Assembly: GCF_002355375.1 (NCBI RefSeq)
Contig: NZ_AP017312.1
Coordinates: 135,001-172,500 of the forward strand
DNA: 37,500 bases
DNA from: Aneurinibacillus soli
GTDB taxonomy: Bacteria; Bacillota; Bacilli; Aneurinibacillales; Aneurinibacillaceae
Reading direction: 5' to 3'
How positions within the stretch are numbered: the stretch's first letter is position 1; each line of letters begins with the position of its first letter. The notes beneath the pieces were generated by a model that saw only the letters and a program-made list of their open reading frames with translations, did no database searches and was not told the origin of the DNA. Made by a program: the position numbers and the translations under genes. Below, piece after piece: positions 36,080-37,500 of the stretch.

Positions 36080-36107
36080 TTGAGTGGAATGGGCATGCTA
36101 TGATAAT
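36080..36107 (+). promoter_or_regulatory. Candidate promoter of kapB
   Basis: TTGAGT (36080-36085) and GATAAT (36102-36107) with a 16-base spacer, only 8 bases before the AAGGAG site, giving a very short leader. Confidence 0.45.
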
Positions 36108-36129
36108 AAGAAAAAAGGAGATTGGTTAC

Positions 36130-36522
36130 ATGCCTGATATAACACTTACACCCGGCACACTTGTTACAGCTTCCTATAAATCAGGGGAGTATATCGGAGA
36201 AATTGTTGAACTTTATCCGCCACGTGTGGCTGTCGTCAAAATTCTGGCCGTACAAAAACACCCGGCGCAGGGAGATCTGCACCATCCGTTTGCCACAGAT
36301 GTGCCGCTCTTTCACCAACGCCGGGCGCTCTCGTATCAGGAGAAGGCATCCGCTCCACTTGCTTCTGTTCGTCTACATACCGGCGAAGTGCCGGGCTATA
36401 AGGAATCTCTCTTAGCAGCACTGGATGCAGAAATCCACACGCTGCAAAATGATGACTCCGAATGGGCAAAACGCGCTCTCTCTGAACTGCATGCCCTTCA
36501 GAATGAATACCGTACTCTGTAA
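36130..36522 (+). CDS. kapB: Kinase-associated protein KapB
   Basis: 130 residues from the ATG at 36130, placed 9 bases after AAGGAG; an in-frame ATG at 36100 lies before that site and is unlikely. The sequence PGTLVTASYKSGEYIGEIVEL, VKILAVQKHPAQGDLHHP, HQRRALSYQEKA and GYKESLLAALDAEIHTL matches the KapB family. In B. subtilis KapB (reported as a lipoprotein) is needed for the KinB branch of the sporulation phosphorelay. No lipobox is visible here, so this copy looks cytoplasmic. KinB itself is not in the window. Confidence 0.88.
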   Translation: MPDITLTPGTLVTASYKSGEYIGEIVELYPPRVAVVKILAVQKHPAQGDLHHPFATDVPLFHQRRALSYQEKASAPLASVRLHTGEVPGYKESLLAALDAEIHTLQNDDSEWAKRALSELHALQNEYRTL

Positions 36523-36523
36523 T

Positions 36524-36715
36524 TCATTCCATCTCTTCTTCATCAGGCCGCCTGTCTGCTTTTCGTGCAGACAGGCGGCCTGATTTGCGTACGGCTTCCC
36601 GCAGCAAAAACTCAATGTGTGTGTTTACACTTCTGAATTCATCGGCCGCCCAGCCTTCCAGTGCCTCATACAATTTTGGATCGAGTCGAAGAAGAAATCG
36701 TTTTTTCTCCGCCAC
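36524..36715 (-). CDS. Ribbon-helix-helix (Arc-like) DNA-binding protein
   Basis: 63 residues starting at GTG (36715), MAEKKRFLLRLDPKLYEALEGW, then AADEFRSVNTHIEFLLREAVRKSG: a beta strand and two helices of the Arc/MetJ fold. The start lies 3 bases after the SPFH stop without a clear ribosome-binding site, implying coupling. An Arc-like gene beside an SPFH gene is a recurring pair in related Bacilli. The last 20 codons are written in a perfect 18-bp inverted repeat and give a charged tail (ARKADRRPDEEEME). It ends 1 base from the convergent kapB stop. Confidence 0.8.
   Translation of the reverse strand: MAEKKRFLLRLDPKLYEALEGWAADEFRSVNTHIEFLLREAVRKSGRLSARKADRRPDEEEME
36542..36584. repeat. Perfect 18-bp inverted repeat inside the Arc-like gene
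   Basis: ATCAGGCCGCCTGTCTGC (36542-36559) and its exact complement (36567-36584) flank a 7-base loop. It lies 20 bases past the kapB stop and within the last codons of the Arc-like gene, so it probably ends transcription from both sides, though U-runs are poor. As double-stranded DNA it could also be an operator. Confidence 0.85.
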
Positions 36716-36718
36716 TGC

Positions 36719-37500
36719 TTAGTAGAGAGAACCAGAATTAATAACAGGCTGGGCAGAACGTTCAGACACAATGGCAACCAAGAGATTGTTAATCATCGCT
36801 GCCTTGCGCTCTTCATCAAGTACAAAACCATCCTGCTCGAGCTGAGCAATGGCTAACTGCACCATTCCAACTGCACCCTCCACAATCTGCTGACGGGCAG
36901 AGATGATGGCACTAGCCTGCTGGCGCTGCAGCATCGCACTTGCAATCTCTGTTGCATACGCTAAGTGCGTCAGTCTGGCTTCCATTACTTCAACCCCTGC
37001 TACTGTGAGCCGGGACTGTAACTCACGCACGAGTTCTTCCGCAATTTCTTCGCTGTTACCGCGCAGGCTGTATCCTTCTCCATGTGCGTGATCATACGGA
37101 TAACGGCTTGCTACATAACGAAGCGCGGTCTCACTTTGAATCTCAACGAATGTCTCGTAATTGTCTACATCAAACAGCGCTTTAGCCGAGTCTACTACTT
37201 TAAAAACTACAACTGCTGCAATTTCAATCGGATTTCCTTCCACGTCATTTACTTTCAAACGTGCACTGTTAAAATTACGCACCTTAAGCGACACAGAACG
37301 ACGCACTGTAAATGGTACAGTCAGCCACATCCCATTATTTGAAATCGTGCCCAAATAACGTCCAAAGAAAATAACCGCCTTCGCCTGGTTCGGCTGTACA
37401 ATTACGATGCCGCTTGCAAGAAGAATCGCACCAATAAGCAGAATCAAACCAAACGGATTCTGCATGAGCACCAATACATAGGCACCTCCCAACCCGATGA
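36719..37500 (-). CDS. SPFH/stomatin-like membrane protein, N-terminus cut off by window edge
   Basis: The frame stays open to the right edge; a TTG at 37492 could start it, but [27 protein letters not shown] looks like the interior of a membrane hairpin, so the gene probably begins beyond 37500. After the hydrophobic segments comes an SPFH domain ([51 protein letters not shown]) and a helical region ([34 protein letters not shown]). Such proteins organise membrane microdomains or partner with NfeD-like proteases, here with an Arc-like protein instead. Confidence 0.88.
   Translation of the reverse strand, partial: IGLGGAYVLVLMQNPFGLILLIGAILLASGIVIVQPNQAKAVIFFGRYLGTISNNGMWLTVPFTVRRSVSLKVRNFNSARLKVNDVEGNPIEIAAVVVFKVVDSAKALFDVDNYETFVEIQSETALRYVASRYPYDHAHGEGYSLRGNSEEIAEELVRELQSRLTVAGVEVMEARLTHLAYATEIASAMLQRQQASAIISARQQIVEGAVGMVQLAIAQLEQDGFVLDEERKAAMINNLLVAIVSERSAQPVINSGSLY

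Noticed and set aside
36236-36469. Minus-strand frame opposite kapB
   Set aside because: Shadow of a well-supported kapB; no ribosome-binding site.

Overview
The window looks like chromosomal DNA of an aerobic, endospore-forming, motile low-to-mid-GC Firmicute. The gene set (gerD, cwlD, pdaB, kapB, a zinc-type S14, HemAT-like and hemerythrin proteins) fits the Brevibacillus/Aneurinibacillus/Paenibacillaceae side of the Bacillales better than Bacillus itself; that placement is inferred from gene content and order only. No rRNA, tRNA, CRISPR array, prophage or transposase was found.

Layout. 1-4.9 kb is a sporulation/germination block: a SpoIIM-like membrane protein cut by the left edge, pdaB and gerD on the plus strand, then salA/mrp, cwlD and ybaK on the minus strand. 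4.9-5.9 kb is rplM-rpsI with its own promoter and a structured leader. 5.9-12.2 kb is an accessory segment lying between rplM and truA, genes usually adjacent in Bacillus: recQ, an orphan lipoprotein 7TM-DISM histidine kinase, a soluble chemoreceptor, and an unrecognised 333-residue protein. The chemoreceptor is preceded by a textbook cyclic-di-GMP-I (GEMM) riboswitch and an intrinsic terminator. 12.4-30.8 kb is one long minus-strand block: the S10-spc-alpha ribosomal superoperon from rpsJ to rplQ (with secY, adk, map, infA, rpoA), followed by the ECF transporter energising module ecfA1-ecfA2-ecfT and truA. The tuf gene that often precedes rpsJ is absent here; instead there is a strong sigma-A promoter and a leader with a terminator-like hairpin.

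30.8-36 kb is a second accessory cluster rich in oxygen and second-messenger sensing: a HemAT-type globin chemoreceptor, a degenerate or novel CZB-like protein, an HD-GYP protein and two tandem bacteriohemerythrins. It also holds small unrecognised proteins of 34, 49, 50 and 115 residues. The window closes with kapB (KinB phosphorelay accessory), a ribbon-helix-helix protein and an SPFH membrane protein cut by the right edge.

How it fits together: the ribosomal block supplies housekeeping translation, transcription and secretion. The two accessory segments flanking it carry the signalling. One has a chemoreceptor under c-di-GMP control. The other carries O2-binding proteins beside a candidate c-di-GMP phosphodiesterase. 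A working hypothesis is that oxygen status, c-di-GMP level and taxis are linked through these genes.
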